64,000 nt of DNA from Haloterrigena salina JCM 13891 (lineage in GTDB: Archaea > Halobacteriota > Halobacteria > Halobacteriales > Natrialbaceae). Location of the stretch: NCBI RefSeq assembly GCF_000337495.1, contig NZ_AOIS01000058.1, forward strand, positions 147,312 through 211,311, read 5' to 3'. This document shows positions 26,713 through 35,897 of this stretch, piece by piece. Numbering within the stretch: position 1 is the first letter of the stretch; each line of letters opens with the position of its first letter. The notes under the pieces were generated by a model. The model made no database searches and was not told the DNA's origin. It saw nothing but the letters and a program-made list of their open reading frames with translations. Both the position numbers and the translations under genes were made by a program.

Positions 26713-26958
26713 TCACCGCGCGTCGTCTCGAGAGACGAACGCCGCATCGATCGCGCGAACCCACGTCTCTTCGAAGTCGCCCGTCGTCACGTCCGAGTAG
26801 ATCGTACAGACGTCCGGACGGTCGTCGTTGCGCTCGACGTAGGCCTTGTAACACGGCGAGAGTTCGCCGTCCGCCGATTGCGAGTCCGGCGACGCGGCTT
26901 CTTCGGCGAGCATCTCGACGTCGAGATCGGTGTCGGCGTCGGAATCTCGTTCGGTCAC
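26713..26958 (-). CDS. DUF7511-like small protein
   Basis: This 81-residue acidic protein starts at a GTG at 26958, five bases after the CobW stop, so it is in the CobW operon. The C-terminal half (LSPCYKAYVERNDDRPDVCTIYS) matches the haloarchaeal DUF7511 pattern with two Cys. The frame upstream continues far beyond the start as shadow of the CobW gene, so GTG was chosen from gene spacing and the DUF core. Function is unknown; a small partner or metal-binding protein of CobW is plausible. The following 26416-26712 (297 bases) shows no gene. Confidence 0.75.
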   Translation of the reverse strand: MTERDSDADTDLDVEMLAEEAASPDSQSADGELSPCYKAYVERNDDRPDVCTIYSDVTTGDFEETWVRAIDAAFVSRDDAR

Positions 26959-26963
26959 GGTAG

Positions 26964-28250
26964 TCAATCCGCGATCCCGAGTTCCGTCGCGTGATCGCGA
27001 TCCTCGTCGGCGTCGTCCGTCTCCCCGTCGTCCTCGAGGTCCGCTTCGAGCGGCTCGAACCGCGGGAATCGATCCTCGAGCGTTTCGAGGTCGGCTTCGA
27101 GATCGGCGTCGGTCACCAGACACGACTTCAGGTCGCTGCGCAGCGACTCGCGGTCCATCTCGGTGCCGATCAGGACCAGCCGGACGTTCCGGTCGCCCCA
27201 TCGGTCGTGCCAGACCGCCTCGAGTTCGGCGTCTTTGGTGCGGTGCTCGCGGCGTTCGTCTTCGGGAAGCGCGGCGACCCACGTTCCGCCGGGACCGACG
27301 CGAACCGACTGGCCGGCGACGTCGAGTGTGAACGCCTCGTCGCGGCGGGTGGCGATCCAGAAGTGGCCCTTCGCGCGGACGACGGTGTCGGGGAACTCGT
27401 CGAGCAGGTCGGCGAACCGTTCGGGGTGAAACGGGCGGCGCGCCTCGAAGACGAACGAGGAGACGCCGTGTTCCTCCTCGGCCGACTCGTGGGGCTCCTG
27501 AAGTTCCCGAATCCAGCCCGCGGATCGCCTGGCCGCCTCGAAGTCGAACCGATCGGTGTCGACGACATCGTCGGGATCGACTCGACCGTGCTCGGTACGG
27601 ACGATCTCGGCGCGGGGCTGGAGCACCTCGAGCGTCGCTTCGATCTCCGCGAGCGTCTCCTCCTCGACGAGGTCGCACTTGTTAATCAGGAGGACGTCGC
27701 AGAACTCGACCTGTTCGACGACGAGATCCCCGAGGTGTTTCTCGGTGCCGTCGTCGTCGAGCAGTTCGTCGGACTCCATCGCCGTCCGGAACTGGTGGGC
27801 GTCGACGACCGTAACGGTCGTATCGAGGTGACAGCCCTCGAGCGGTTCGATTCCGGTCTCCGCGTAGAACTCGGTGGGGTCGAGATCGGCCTGATCGAAG
27901 CCGAGCGTCAGCGTCTGAGAAACGGGTAGCGGCTCCGCAACGCCGGTCGACTCGACGACGATCCCGTCGAACTCCCGGTCCGACGCGGTGAGTTCGCCGA
28001 CGGCGTCGAGCAAGTCGCCCCGCAGTTCACAGCAGATGCAGCCGTTCGAGAGTTCTATCAGTTCCTCGTCCTCGTCGGCGATGTCCGAGGACTCGGCGAC
28101 GAGTTCGGCGTCGATGTTGACCTCGCCCATGTCGTTGACGAGGACGGCGAGGTCGCGGTCAGTCTCTCGCAGCACGTGGTTGAGCGTCGTCGTCTTCCCG
28201 GCGCCGAGGACGCCGGAGAGCACCGTGACGGGAATCGAGCTATCGGGCAT
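26964..28250 (-). CDS. CobW/COG0523 GTP-binding metallochaperone
   Basis: This 428-residue SIMIBI GTPase has the Walker A GVLGAGKTT (residues 13-21), an ESTGVAEPLP switch block, NKCD for guanine recognition, and CxCC at 71-74 in NGCICCELRGD, the metal-binding hallmark of the COG0523 family. Members insert zinc or other metals into client proteins; the cobaltochelatase CobW is a relative. The C-terminal CobW_C domain contains a metal-binding-like GHFWIATR region. It is first in an operon with the DUF7511-like gene, and divergent from the FeoB-like gene. Zinc is the most common substrate, but unproven here. Confidence 0.93.
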   Translation of the reverse strand: MPDSSIPVTVLSGVLGAGKTTTLNHVLRETDRDLAVLVNDMGEVNIDAELVAESSDIADEDEELIELSNGCICCELRGDLLDAVGELTASDREFDGIVVESTGVAEPLPVSQTLTLGFDQADLDPTEFYAETGIEPLEGCHLDTTVTVVDAHQFRTAMESDELLDDDGTEKHLGDLVVEQVEFCDVLLINKCDLVEEETLAEIEATLEVLQPRAEIVRTEHGRVDPDDVVDTDRFDFEAARRSAGWIRELQEPHESAEEEHGVSSFVFEARRPFHPERFADLLDEFPDTVVRAKGHFWIATRRDEAFTLDVAGQSVRVGPGGTWVAALPEDERREHRTKDAELEAVWHDRWGDRNVRLVLIGTEMDRESLRSDLKSCLVTDADLEADLETLEDRFPRFEPLEADLEDDGETDDADEDRDHATELGIAD

Positions 28251-28252
28251 TC

Positions 28253-28260
28253 TGTTAACA
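28253..28260. promoter_or_regulatory. Palindrome overlapping the CobW transcription start
   Basis: The perfect palindrome TGTTAACA lies 3-10 bases before the CobW start, between TATA and the ATG. It could be a metalloregulator site; it is short enough to be chance. Confidence 0.3.
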
Positions 28261-28271
28261 ATATGGGCTCG

Positions 28272-28281
28272 AGTATAATAG
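28272..28281 (-). promoter_or_regulatory. TATA box of the CobW operon
   Basis: Read on the minus strand the region gives a TATTATA core about 24-30 bases upstream of the CobW ATG, consistent with a leaderless mRNA. Confidence 0.55.
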
Positions 28282-28302
28282 TAGTTATTACCTCACCAAG
28301 AA

Positions 28303-28314
28303 AAATTAATAAAC
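28303..28314 (+). promoter_or_regulatory. TATA box for the leader reading frame and FeoB-like gene
   Basis: ATTAATAAA (28305-28313) is centred about 31 bases before the ATG at 28340, fitting leaderless initiation of the small leader frame rather than of the FeoB-like gene itself. Confidence 0.5.
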
Positions 28315-28339
28315 CGGCGGCGCCATAGCCAACTCGAGC

Positions 28340-28426
28340 ATGCGAACGTCATCGCTGGGGCCGACACAGAGGGGACCGTCTGCCGACCGAACCGCGCGAC
28401 GCGACGGGGTGATCGGCGCTGAATGA
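28340..28426 (+). CDS. Possible 28-codon leader peptide
   Basis: ATG at 28340 opens a 28-residue frame (MRTSSLGPTQRGPSADRT at its start) ending at a TGA that overlaps the FeoB-like ATG as ATGA (28423-28426). The start is at the right distance from the TATA box for leaderless translation, so the transcript may begin at this codon and the main gene be translationally coupled. The peptide is Arg/Ser-rich with no known family. Alternatively it is chance in a 5' leader of about 80 bases. Confidence 0.4.
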   Translation: MRTSSLGPTQRGPSADRTARRDGVIGAE

Positions 28427-30126
28427 CCGACGCGGAACCTGCCCGGCGCTACTCGGAGCCTGACCGCGCCGTCCTGATCGGCAAGGAGAGCGTCGGGAAG
28501 TCCGCTCTCGCGGCGGGACTCACCGGCGCGGCGCCGGCCGCCGAGAACGTCGACGGCGCGACGGTCTCGAGCGAGGTCTACCGGGACGACGACCTCGAGG
28601 TCGTCGACACGCCCGGGATCACTCTCGAGGCGGACACCGAGACGACCCGCGAGGCGCTGGCCGCGCTCGAGGGTGCCGAAACGGTCGTCCTCGTCGTTCC
28701 GGCGTCGGCCATCGTCCGTGACCTCGGCGACCTCTTGGCGCTCGTCCGGGGTCGGACCGGTGCGGTGATCGTCACTCACTGGGACCGCGTCGAGGCGATC
28801 GACGAGACCGAGCGACGTCGCGCCATCGCCGACCTCGAATCGGACCTCGGCGTTCCCGTCGTCCCGGTCGACGCGCGCTCCCTCGAGCGCGATCGGGTCG
28901 CGGCGGACGGCGGACGAAAGAGCGGTGCCCCCGACGCGTCCGACGGCCGCGCGGTTCGCGCCGCGCTGGCCCACGCGGCTGAGTTGCCCGGCGACACCGC
29001 AATGGAAATCGACTGGGATCTCGAGCCGCCCAAACGCGTTTTCGACCGGCCGTATCTCGGCCCCGCGGCGAGCGCGCTCGTCCTGCTGCTTCCCGCAGTC
29101 GTCGCCGTCTGGTTCGCCAACGCCGTCGCGGCCGAACTGGATCCGCGCGTCGGCGCCGCCCTCGAGCCCGCCGTTCGCTGGACGACGGCGCTTCCCGGAC
29201 CGCTCGCGGCCGTGCTCGGCGGCGACTACGGCCTGCTCGCGATGGGGCCGTTCCTGTTCGTCTGGGCGCTGCCGACGATGCTGATCTTCGCGCTGTTCAC
29301 GGGCGCGTACGCGGCGAGCGGGCTGACGATGCGCGTGACGACGGCGCTGCATCCGGTCGTGCGCCGCGTCGGACTCACCGGCCGGGATCTCGTCCGGGTC
29401 GTGATGGGCTTCGGTTGTAACGTCCCCGCGGTCACGAGCACGCGGGCCTGTTCGGACTGCACCCGCTGTACGACGATCTCGGCCATCTCCTTCGGCGCGG
29501 CCTGCTCCTACCAGTTCCCCGCCACGCTGGCGGTGTTCGCCGCCGTCGGGATGCCGTGGCTCGTCGGCCCCTACCTCGCCGTTCTCGTCGCGACGACGCT
29601 GCTCTACGTCCGCCTGATCGCGCCGCCCGAAGCGCGCACGGCCGCCCTCGCCGTCGATCGTCGCACCTGCCTCGAGCGGCCCCGCCCTCGCGCCGTCTGG
29701 CGCGAGGCCCGCAGTTCGCTCGCGAGCTTCGTCACGACCGCGCTTCCCGTCTTCGCCGCCATCTGCGTCGTCGCCGCGCTGCTCGAGTACGCGGGCGCGC
29801 TCGAGCGCCTCGGCGCCGTCCTCGAGCCGGCGATGGCCGCCTTCGCCCTTCCAGCCGAGGCGGCGCTGCCGATCGTGCTCGCGGCGATCCGGAAGGACGG
29901 GATCGCGCTCCTGACGGCCGAGTCGGCCGCGCTCGAGGCCCTCTCGCCCGTCGAGGTGCTGGTCGCCGTCTACCTCGCCGGCGTCTTGCTGCCCTGTCTC
30001 GTCACAGCGATTACGGTCGCCCGCGAGGTTTCGGTGCGGTTCGTCGCCGGGATGCTCGCGCGACAGGCCGCCGCAGCGGCCGGATTCGCGTTCGCTATCG
30101 CCTGGACGGGACGGCTGCTGTTCTGA
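28423..30126 (+). CDS. FeoB-like GTPase membrane transporter
   Basis: This 567-residue protein has an N-terminal G domain with P-loop GKESVGKS (20-27) and G3 VDTPG, then two Gate (nucleoside-recognition) membrane halves; the motif GFGCNVPAVTSTRACSDCTR is the FeoB signature with Cys residues. Members import ferrous iron, and some relatives are implicated in other divalent metals. Unlike classic FeoB the guanine-recognition motif is THWD rather than NxxD, and no separate FeoA is adjacent. It is divergent from CobW and followed by an FAD protein, supporting a divalent-metal function. Substrate is unproven. Confidence 0.85.
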   Translation: MTDAEPARRYSEPDRAVLIGKESVGKSALAAGLTGAAPAAENVDGATVSSEVYRDDDLEVVDTPGITLEADTETTREALAALEGAETVVLVVPASAIVRDLGDLLALVRGRTGAVIVTHWDRVEAIDETERRRAIADLESDLGVPVVPVDARSLERDRVAADGGRKSGAPDASDGRAVRAALAHAAELPGDTAMEIDWDLEPPKRVFDRPYLGPAASALVLLLPAVVAVWFANAVAAELDPRVGAALEPAVRWTTALPGPLAAVLGGDYGLLAMGPFLFVWALPTMLIFALFTGAYAASGLTMRVTTALHPVVRRVGLTGRDLVRVVMGFGCNVPAVTSTRACSDCTRCTTISAISFGAACSYQFPATLAVFAAVGMPWLVGPYLAVLVATTLLYVRLIAPPEARTAALAVDRRTCLERPRPRAVWREARSSLASFVTTALPVFAAICVVAALLEYAGALERLGAVLEPAMAAFALPAEAALPIVLAAIRKDGIALLTAESAALEALSPVEVLVAVYLAGVLLPCLVTAITVAREVSVRFVAGMLARQAAAAAGFAFAIAWTGRLLF

Positions 30127-30217
30127 TCGCAGTCGTCCGGTTTCGGCGGTCGCCCGAGAACCAGTTGCCGGGTATCAGCGGGGGTGTTGATATGAAACTG
30201 AGACCCTACTATATCAC

Positions 30218-30227
30218 TTATTAATAA
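30218..30227. promoter_or_regulatory. Palindrome TTATTAATAA upstream of the FAD-protein gene
   Basis: A perfect ten-base palindrome lies about 41-50 bases before the ATG at 30268 in an AT-rich patch, next to the likely TATA box. A regulator site is possible. Confidence 0.35.
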
Positions 30228-30267
30228 TACAAAGGACTAAAGCAATAATACAGCGTATCGCGGTTCG

Positions 30268-31530
30268 ATGTACGACTGTGTCATCGTCGGCGGCGGCGTC
30301 CACGGCACCTACTGCTGTCAGCGGCTACTCGAGGACACCGCACTCGAGCGCGAGGATCTCCTGCTCGTCGATCCGCACGACCGGCTGCTCGCGTCGTTTC
30401 GTCGGAAGGCGGCGGTCTGCGGGATGGCGGAGCTCAGATCGACGTTCGTTCAGCACGTCGGTACCGAGCCGTTCGGTCTGGAGTCGTTCGCCGAGAGCTG
30501 CGGCCGCGAGGGCGAACTCCGGCCGACGCCGGGATATCCGCCGCGGCCGACGCTGTCGCTGTTTCTGGACTTCGCCGACTACGTGATCGAACGCAAGGGA
30601 CTCGCCGATCGCCACCGGCGGGCCGCCGTCGAGTCGATTCGACGTTCGGCCGCGGGCGACGGCTCGCTGGTCCTCGAGACGGATGCAGGCGACGGAGACG
30701 GAGCGGAGGACGGAGGCGAAACCGGGAACGACGACTCGAGCGGAGGGCGAATCCGAACGCGGACCTGCGTGCTGGCGATCGGTCACGGCGGTCGCTACCG
30801 GTATCCGCCGTGGGCCGACGGCGTCGACGCGATCACGCACGTCTGGGACGGCTTCGATTCCGAGCGCCGCGCCGAGGAGACGGTCGTCGTCGGCGGCGGG
30901 ATCACCGCGGTCCAGCTCGCGACCGCGCTGGCCGAGCGCGAGCGGGTGACGCTGTGTCCGCGCGACGGCTTCGAGGAAGCGACGATCGAGGCCGATCCGC
31001 GCTGGATCAACTGGAACCACATCGAGAAACACCTCCATCGCCACCCGCCCGGATCGCGAGCGCGCGCCGAGACCGTCAGCGAGGCGCGCAACGACGGCAC
31101 CGTTCCGCCGCGACTGCTCGAGCGCCTCGAGCGGGCCGTCGACGGCGGCGATCTGGCCGTTCGAACCGGCGACGTCCGCTCCGCCCGCGAGATCGACGAT
31201 CGCGTTCGGCTGCTGCTCGAGAGCGGCGGCTGTCGCTCGGCCGAGCGCGCCGTTCTGGCGACAGGGTTCGCTCCCGTCTTCGAGCACCCGTTCGTCGACC
31301 GCGTCGCCGCGTCGCTCGACCTCGAGCGCGGCTACCGCGGGATGCCGGTACTCGACGACGAGACGCTGGCCTGGCGCGACGCGACCGGGTCGGAGACGCC
31401 GCTGTTCGTTACGGGTGCGCTCGCGGCGGGAACCGTCGGGCCGCTGGCGGGCAACGTCGCCGGCGCGCGGCGCGCGGCCGACCGGATCGCACGCGCGATC
31501 GAGGCGCGTCGACCGACCGTTCCGGCCTGA
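30268..31530 (+). CDS. FAD/NAD(P)-binding oxidoreductase
   Basis: This 420-residue flavoprotein has VGGGVHGTY (residues 7-15) as FAD motif and VVGGGITAVQLA near residue 209 for the second nucleotide. It resembles the SidA/IucD/PvdA and FAD-NAD(P)-binding superfamily. An acidic, Gly-rich insertion lies at about residues 140-158. It follows the FeoB-like gene on the same strand after 141 bases with its own promoter-like AT region. I cannot give a substrate; a siderophore-type hydroxylase is possible but the N-hydroxylase hallmarks are not clearly seen. Confidence 0.85.
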   Translation: MYDCVIVGGGVHGTYCCQRLLEDTALEREDLLLVDPHDRLLASFRRKAAVCGMAELRSTFVQHVGTEPFGLESFAESCGREGELRPTPGYPPRPTLSLFLDFADYVIERKGLADRHRRAAVESIRRSAAGDGSLVLETDAGDGDGAEDGGETGNDDSSGGRIRTRTCVLAIGHGGRYRYPPWADGVDAITHVWDGFDSERRAEETVVVGGGITAVQLATALAERERVTLCPRDGFEEATIEADPRWINWNHIEKHLHRHPPGSRARAETVSEARNDGTVPPRLLERLERAVDGGDLAVRTGDVRSAREIDDRVRLLLESGGCRSAERAVLATGFAPVFEHPFVDRVAASLDLERGYRGMPVLDDETLAWRDATGSETPLFVTGALAAGTVGPLAGNVAGARRAADRIARAIEARRPTVPA

Positions 31531-31608
31531 CGCGAGCGGGTATCCACAAACGTGTATTACGAATCCGAGTCGAAAGCGTTTTTGAGCACGGATACGGGGA
31601 TTCAGGTA

Positions 31609-31860
31609 ATGACCGCCTACACCGCGACGGTGACCGTTCGGCTCAAACACGGCGTCCTCGATCCCGAGGCCGAGACGACCCAGCAGGCCTTAGAGCGACT
31701 GGGCTTCGACCTCGAGGACCTGCGTTCGGCGGACCGCTTCGAGGTCGATCTCGAGGCCGAATCGGCCGAGAGCGCCCACGAACGCGCGAGCGAGATGGCA
31801 GAGCGACTGCTGGCGAACCCGACCATCCACGACTACGACGTGGAGGTCGACGAGCGGTAG
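31609..31860 (+). CDS. purS: FGAM synthase subunit PurS
   Basis: This 83-residue small subunit links PurL and PurQ in phosphoribosylformylglycinamidine synthase. It has the PurS pattern (YTATVTVRLKHGVLDPEAET, ALERLGF, FEVDLEA). The ATG at 31609 is supported by conservation of the first strand; the frame is open to 31552 but that part is non-coding. The stop is immediately followed by the purQ ATG with no gap. Confidence 0.95.
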   Translation: MTAYTATVTVRLKHGVLDPEAETTQQALERLGFDLEDLRSADRFEVDLEAESAESAHERASEMAERLLANPTIHDYDVEVDER

Positions 31861-32553
31861 ATGACGGTTTCGATCATCCGATTCGGCGGCTCGAACTGCG
31901 ACCGAGACGCCGAGCGAGCCCTCGAGCACCTCGAGATCGACGCCGAGATCGTCTGGCACGAGGACGGCCTGCCCGCGGACACCTCGGGGATCGTCCTGCC
32001 GGGCGGGTTCTCCTACGGGGACTACTTGCGTGCGGGCGCGATGGCCGCGCGCTCGCCGATCATGGCCGAGGTCCGCGAGGCTGCAGCCGAGGGGACGCCC
32101 GTCCTCGGCGTCTGTAACGGCGCCCAGATCGGCTGCGAGTCGGGGCTCACCGAGGGCGCCTTTACCACCAACGAGAGCGCCCGCTTCCAGTGCGAACACG
32201 TCTACCTGCGCGTCGAGCGCGACGACACGCCGTGGACGGCGGCCTACGACGAGGGCGACGTCATCGAGATCCCCATCGCCCACGGCGAGGGCCGCTACGA
32301 GATCGACGACGACCGCCTCGACGAACTCGAGGTCGAGGATCGAATCCTCTTTCGCTACTGCGACGAGAACGGCGAGACCGGACCGGACGTGAATCCGAAC
32401 GGCTCGAAACACAACGTCGCGGGCGTCCTCGGCGAGCGCGAGACCGTCGCCGTGTTGATGCCCCACCCCGAGCGGGCGACGCTGCCCGACGTCGGCCCGA
32501 CCGACGGACAGGGGATCCTCCGCGGCTTCGAACTGGCCGAGACGGAAGCGTAG
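31861..32553 (+). CDS. purQ: FGAM synthase glutaminase subunit PurQ
   Basis: This 230-residue class I glutamine amidotransferase supplies ammonia for FGAM formation in purine synthesis. It has the oxyanion block LPGGFSYGDYLRAG, nucleophile Cys in GVCNGAQIG, and the catalytic His-Glu near the end (MPHPERATLP). The ATG follows purS directly, so they are one operon. purL is not in the window. Confidence 0.96.
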   Translation: MTVSIIRFGGSNCDRDAERALEHLEIDAEIVWHEDGLPADTSGIVLPGGFSYGDYLRAGAMAARSPIMAEVREAAAEGTPVLGVCNGAQIGCESGLTEGAFTTNESARFQCEHVYLRVERDDTPWTAAYDEGDVIEIPIAHGEGRYEIDDDRLDELEVEDRILFRYCDENGETGPDVNPNGSKHNVAGVLGERETVAVLMPHPERATLPDVGPTDGQGILRGFELAETEA

Positions 32554-32697
32554 ACGTCCGCTGGCTCGTCTTCTCGTTTTCGCGACCGTTTCCGCCGAAC
32601 CGCCGATCGCGTCACGACTCAATTCGTGAGTCGAGTCGAACAGTAATGACATGGCAGTTCGTTGATGTCGGTGTATCCAACTGGAGGGGACGAGCGC

Positions 32698-35600
32698 ATG
32701 GGATCTGAAACGGGGGTCGTCTACGTCTGCCCCGCCGCCGACGGGACCGTCCGGGAACTGCGCGAACGCGTCGATCGAGTCGCGGCCGGCGACAGCGTCG
32801 CGGACCTGACAGCCGCTTGCTCGAGTGCCGACTGCGCCGTCGTCGGCGATGGGTCGCCCGACGCCGATCCGGTCGAGTGCTGTCGCCGGCTCCGGACCCG
32901 GTGGCCCGACCTCCCGGTAATCGTCTTTCCGGCCGACGGCAGCGAGTCGCTGGCCGGCGCGGTCGTCGCCGCCGGCGCCGACGGCTACGTTCCCCGCGCC
33001 GACGGCGTCGACGCGCTCGCGAGCCGCATCGACGCCCTCCTCGCGGACGACGGAACCGAGGCGCCGACCGCCGACTCCACCGGGTCCGATTCGGCGACCG
33101 CGCTCTCGAGTCAACTCGAGTCGTTGATCGACCAATCGCCGTTCGCCATGATCGAGTGGTCCCTCGAGTTCGACGTCGTGAGCTGGAATCCGGCGGCGAC
33201 GGAGCTGTTCGGCTACGCGGCGTCGGAGGCCCGCGGTCGGTCCGCGACCGAACTGATCGTTCCCGCCGACATTCGGGACGAGATCCGCGAGCACTGGGAG
33301 CACCTGCTCGACGGGGAGTTCGACGGAAACTCCGCGTGGCGGACCGACGAGAACGTTCGCAAGGACGGAACGACGATCACCTGCGAGTGGGTCAACACGC
33401 CGCTGACCGACGACGACGGCGCGGTCGTCAGCGTCCTCTCGTTCGTTCGGGACGTCACTGCCGAACGCAAGCGCGCGAACGCCCTCGAGGCGCTTCAGGA
33501 GACGACCCGCGAACTGATGCGCGCCGAGTCGCCCGACGAGATCGCCGCGATCGTGACCGACGCGACCGAACACGTCATCGACCGTCCGCTCGCCGCGGTC
33601 CGAATCTACGACGAGGACCGCGGAACGCTCGAACTCGCGGCGGTCAGCGAGTCCCTCGACGCGGTCACGAGCGACATCTCCTCGATCGCACCGGACGAGG
33701 GAGTGCTCTGGAAAACCTACGCGGAGGGCGATCCGTCCGTCCTCGAGGACGTCAGGTCCGAGCGACTCCCCTACGATCTCGGGATCGACGTCGGGAACGC
33801 CGTCGTCCACCCGCTCGGCGACCACGGGTTGCTGACGGTGGCGTCGGCGGACGACGTCGACCTCGATATCGCGGAGATCCACCTCGTTCACGTCCTCGCC
33901 GCGACGGCCGAGGTCGCGCTCGACCGAGCGACCCGGCAGCGCGAACTCGAGCGGACCCAGACGATCGTCGAAACGGTCGGCGACTGCGTCTATCAGCTCG
34001 ACGCCGAGGGCCGGTTCGTCGCCGTCAACGACACGATGGCGAATACGTGTAACTACGGTCGCGACGAACTCGTCGGCGAGCACATCTCGACGGTCCTCAC
34101 CGACGAGAGCGTCGAGCGCGGACGGCGCCGCGTTCGCCGTCTCCGCTCGGAGGACCGACGCGTTGCGACCTACGAGGTGACGCTGGTGGGGCGCGACGGC
34201 GAGCGCACACCGGCCGAGGTCAACATGGCCCTGTTGCGCTCGGACGGCGAGATCGCGGGCTCGGTCGGCATCGTTCGCGATATCAGCGAGCGCAAGCGGA
34301 TGGAACGGGAGTTGGTCGAACGGAAGGCGAAGATCGAGCGCCTCCACGAGGTCGCCTCCCGCCTCGAGAACTGCCGGAGTCGACGGGAGATCTACGACTG
34401 CGCCGTCGAGGCGGCCGAAGACGTCCTGAACTTCGACGCCTGCGTCGTCAAGCGCCTCGAGGGCGACCACCTCATCACGGCGGCCCTCTCTTCGAAACTC
34501 GACGCCGAGTTCGACCGGCGGATGGGAATCGACGAGGGGATCGCCGGGGAGACGTATCGAACGGGGGAGACATACCGGATCGACGATCTCCGGACGGCGC
34601 CCGACGCCATGCCGGTCGACGGCACGCTGCGCTCCGTGCTGTCCGTTCCGATCGGCGACCGGGGCGTGTTTCAGACGGTCTCGACGACGGTCGACTCGTT
34701 CGGTCGGGAGGACGAGGAGCTGGCGGAGCTCCTGTTGTCACACGTCACCGACGCTCTCGATCGACTCGCGTTCGAGGAGCAGTTGCGGGCGGAACGCGAC
34801 CGGTTCGCGGCGCTGTTCGAGAACGTCCCCGACGCCGTCGTCAGCGCGCGCCAGACCGCCGGCGACGCGATCGTCGAGGCGGTCAATCCGGCGTTCGAAC
34901 GGACGTTCGGCTACGAGGAGTCGGCGGTCGTCGGTCGGTCCCTCGATCAGATCATCGTACCCGCGAACAGGAGCACGGAGGCGGAAGCACTCACCCGCCG
35001 CGGCGGCGACGGCGAGACCGTCGAGACCGAGGTCAAGCGGCGGACCGACGACGGGTTGCGCGATTTCATGATGCGGATCGTTCCCGTCGACCGCGGCGAG
35101 TCGACAGACCACACGTTCGGCCTCTACACCGATATCACCGACCAGAAACAGCGCCAGAAGCGCGTCGAGATCCTGAACCGCGTCCTGCGCCACGACATGC
35201 GAAACGGCATGAACATCATCGACGGCTGCGCCGAGATGCTCGCCGACGCCGTCGGCGACGACGCTATCGAGTACGCGACGACCATTCAGCAGCGGGCCGA
35301 CGAACTCGTCTCGCTCGCCGAGAAGACCCGCACCGTCGAGCGCGTTCTGGAATGCGAGCCGATGACCACGGGACCGACCGACGTCGCCCAGACGATCGCG
35401 GCAACCGTCGACCGTCTCGAGGCCGAGTACCCCGCCGCCACCGTCTCCTGTTCGGTTCCCGACCGGCTGTTCGTCCGGATCGACGCCTCGCTCGAGACCG
35501 TCCTCTATCAGGTGCTCGAGAACGCCGTCGAACACCACGACGGGGCGACGCCGACGATCGAGGTCTCGGTCTGCGACCGAAGCGACGACGGGATGCTCTC

Positions 35601-35856
35601 GCTGTCGGTCGCCGACGACGGGCCCGGAATGCCCGACGAGGAGCGGGAACTGCTCCAGGGCGACCGGGAGATCACGCAACTGCGCCACGCCAGCGGGCTC
35701 GGCCTCTGGCTCGTCAACCTCGTCGTCACGCAGGCCGGCGGCCAGCTGTCCTTCGATGCGAACGAGCCGCGGGGGACCGTCGTCACGCTCGAGATTCCGC
35801 GCGCCGACACGGAGTTGGTGCAACCGACCGGCGACGAGACGGCCACCGGCGACTGA
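32698..35856 (+). CDS. Large PAS/GAF sensor histidine kinase
   Basis: This 1052-residue cytosolic kinase starts at ATG 32698, preceded by GGAGG about ten bases upstream; an in-frame ATG at 32665 would add 11 residues. Domain order: a pseudo-receiver (about 1-115, lacking a clear phospho-Asp context), PAS (about 135-260), GAF (about 270-420), PAS (425-550), GAF (560-690), PAS (700-815), a dimerisation helix with H832 in VLRHDMRN, and HATPase (N942 in LENAVEH and DDGPGMP near 973). No transmembrane segment is seen. It probably senses small ligands or redox through GAF/PAS. No response regulator is adjacent. Confidence 0.92.
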   Translation: MGSETGVVYVCPAADGTVRELRERVDRVAAGDSVADLTAACSSADCAVVGDGSPDADPVECCRRLRTRWPDLPVIVFPADGSESLAGAVVAAGADGYVPRADGVDALASRIDALLADDGTEAPTADSTGSDSATALSSQLESLIDQSPFAMIEWSLEFDVVSWNPAATELFGYAASEARGRSATELIVPADIRDEIREHWEHLLDGEFDGNSAWRTDENVRKDGTTITCEWVNTPLTDDDGAVVSVLSFVRDVTAERKRANALEALQETTRELMRAESPDEIAAIVTDATEHVIDRPLAAVRIYDEDRGTLELAAVSESLDAVTSDISSIAPDEGVLWKTYAEGDPSVLEDVRSERLPYDLGIDVGNAVVHPLGDHGLLTVASADDVDLDIAEIHLVHVLAATAEVALDRATRQRELERTQTIVETVGDCVYQLDAEGRFVAVNDTMANTCNYGRDELVGEHISTVLTDESVERGRRRVRRLRSEDRRVATYEVTLVGRDGERTPAEVNMALLRSDGEIAGSVGIVRDISERKRMERELVERKAKIERLHEVASRLENCRSRREIYDCAVEAAEDVLNFDACVVKRLEGDHLITAALSSKLDAEFDRRMGIDEGIAGETYRTGETYRIDDLRTAPDAMPVDGTLRSVLSVPIGDRGVFQTVSTTVDSFGREDEELAELLLSHVTDALDRLAFEEQLRAERDRFAALFENVPDAVVSARQTAGDAIVEAVNPAFERTFGYEESAVVGRSLDQIIVPANRSTEAEALTRRGGDGETVETEVKRRTDDGLRDFMMRIVPVDRGESTDHTFGLYTDITDQKQRQKRVEILNRVLRHDMRNGMNIIDGCAEMLADAVGDDAIEYATTIQQRADELVSLAEKTRTVERVLECEPMTTGPTDVAQTIAATVDRLEAEYPAATVSCSVPDRLFVRIDASLETVLYQVLENAVEHHDGATPTIEVSVCDRSDDGMLSLSVADDGPGMPDEERELLQGDREITQLRHASGLGLWLVNLVVTQAGGQLSFDANEPRGTVVTLEIPRADTELVQPTGDETATGD

Positions 35857-35897
35857 ACGCCGAACGTTTTCCGCCTCGGGTTCGCTCGTCTGCTCAC

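Noticed and set aside
31690-34470. A 926-codon open frame on the minus strand opposite purS-purQ and the histidine kinase
   Set aside because: It is Arg/Asp/Val-rich low-information translation that mirrors strong plus-strand genes; GC-rich codon bias keeps the antisense frame open.
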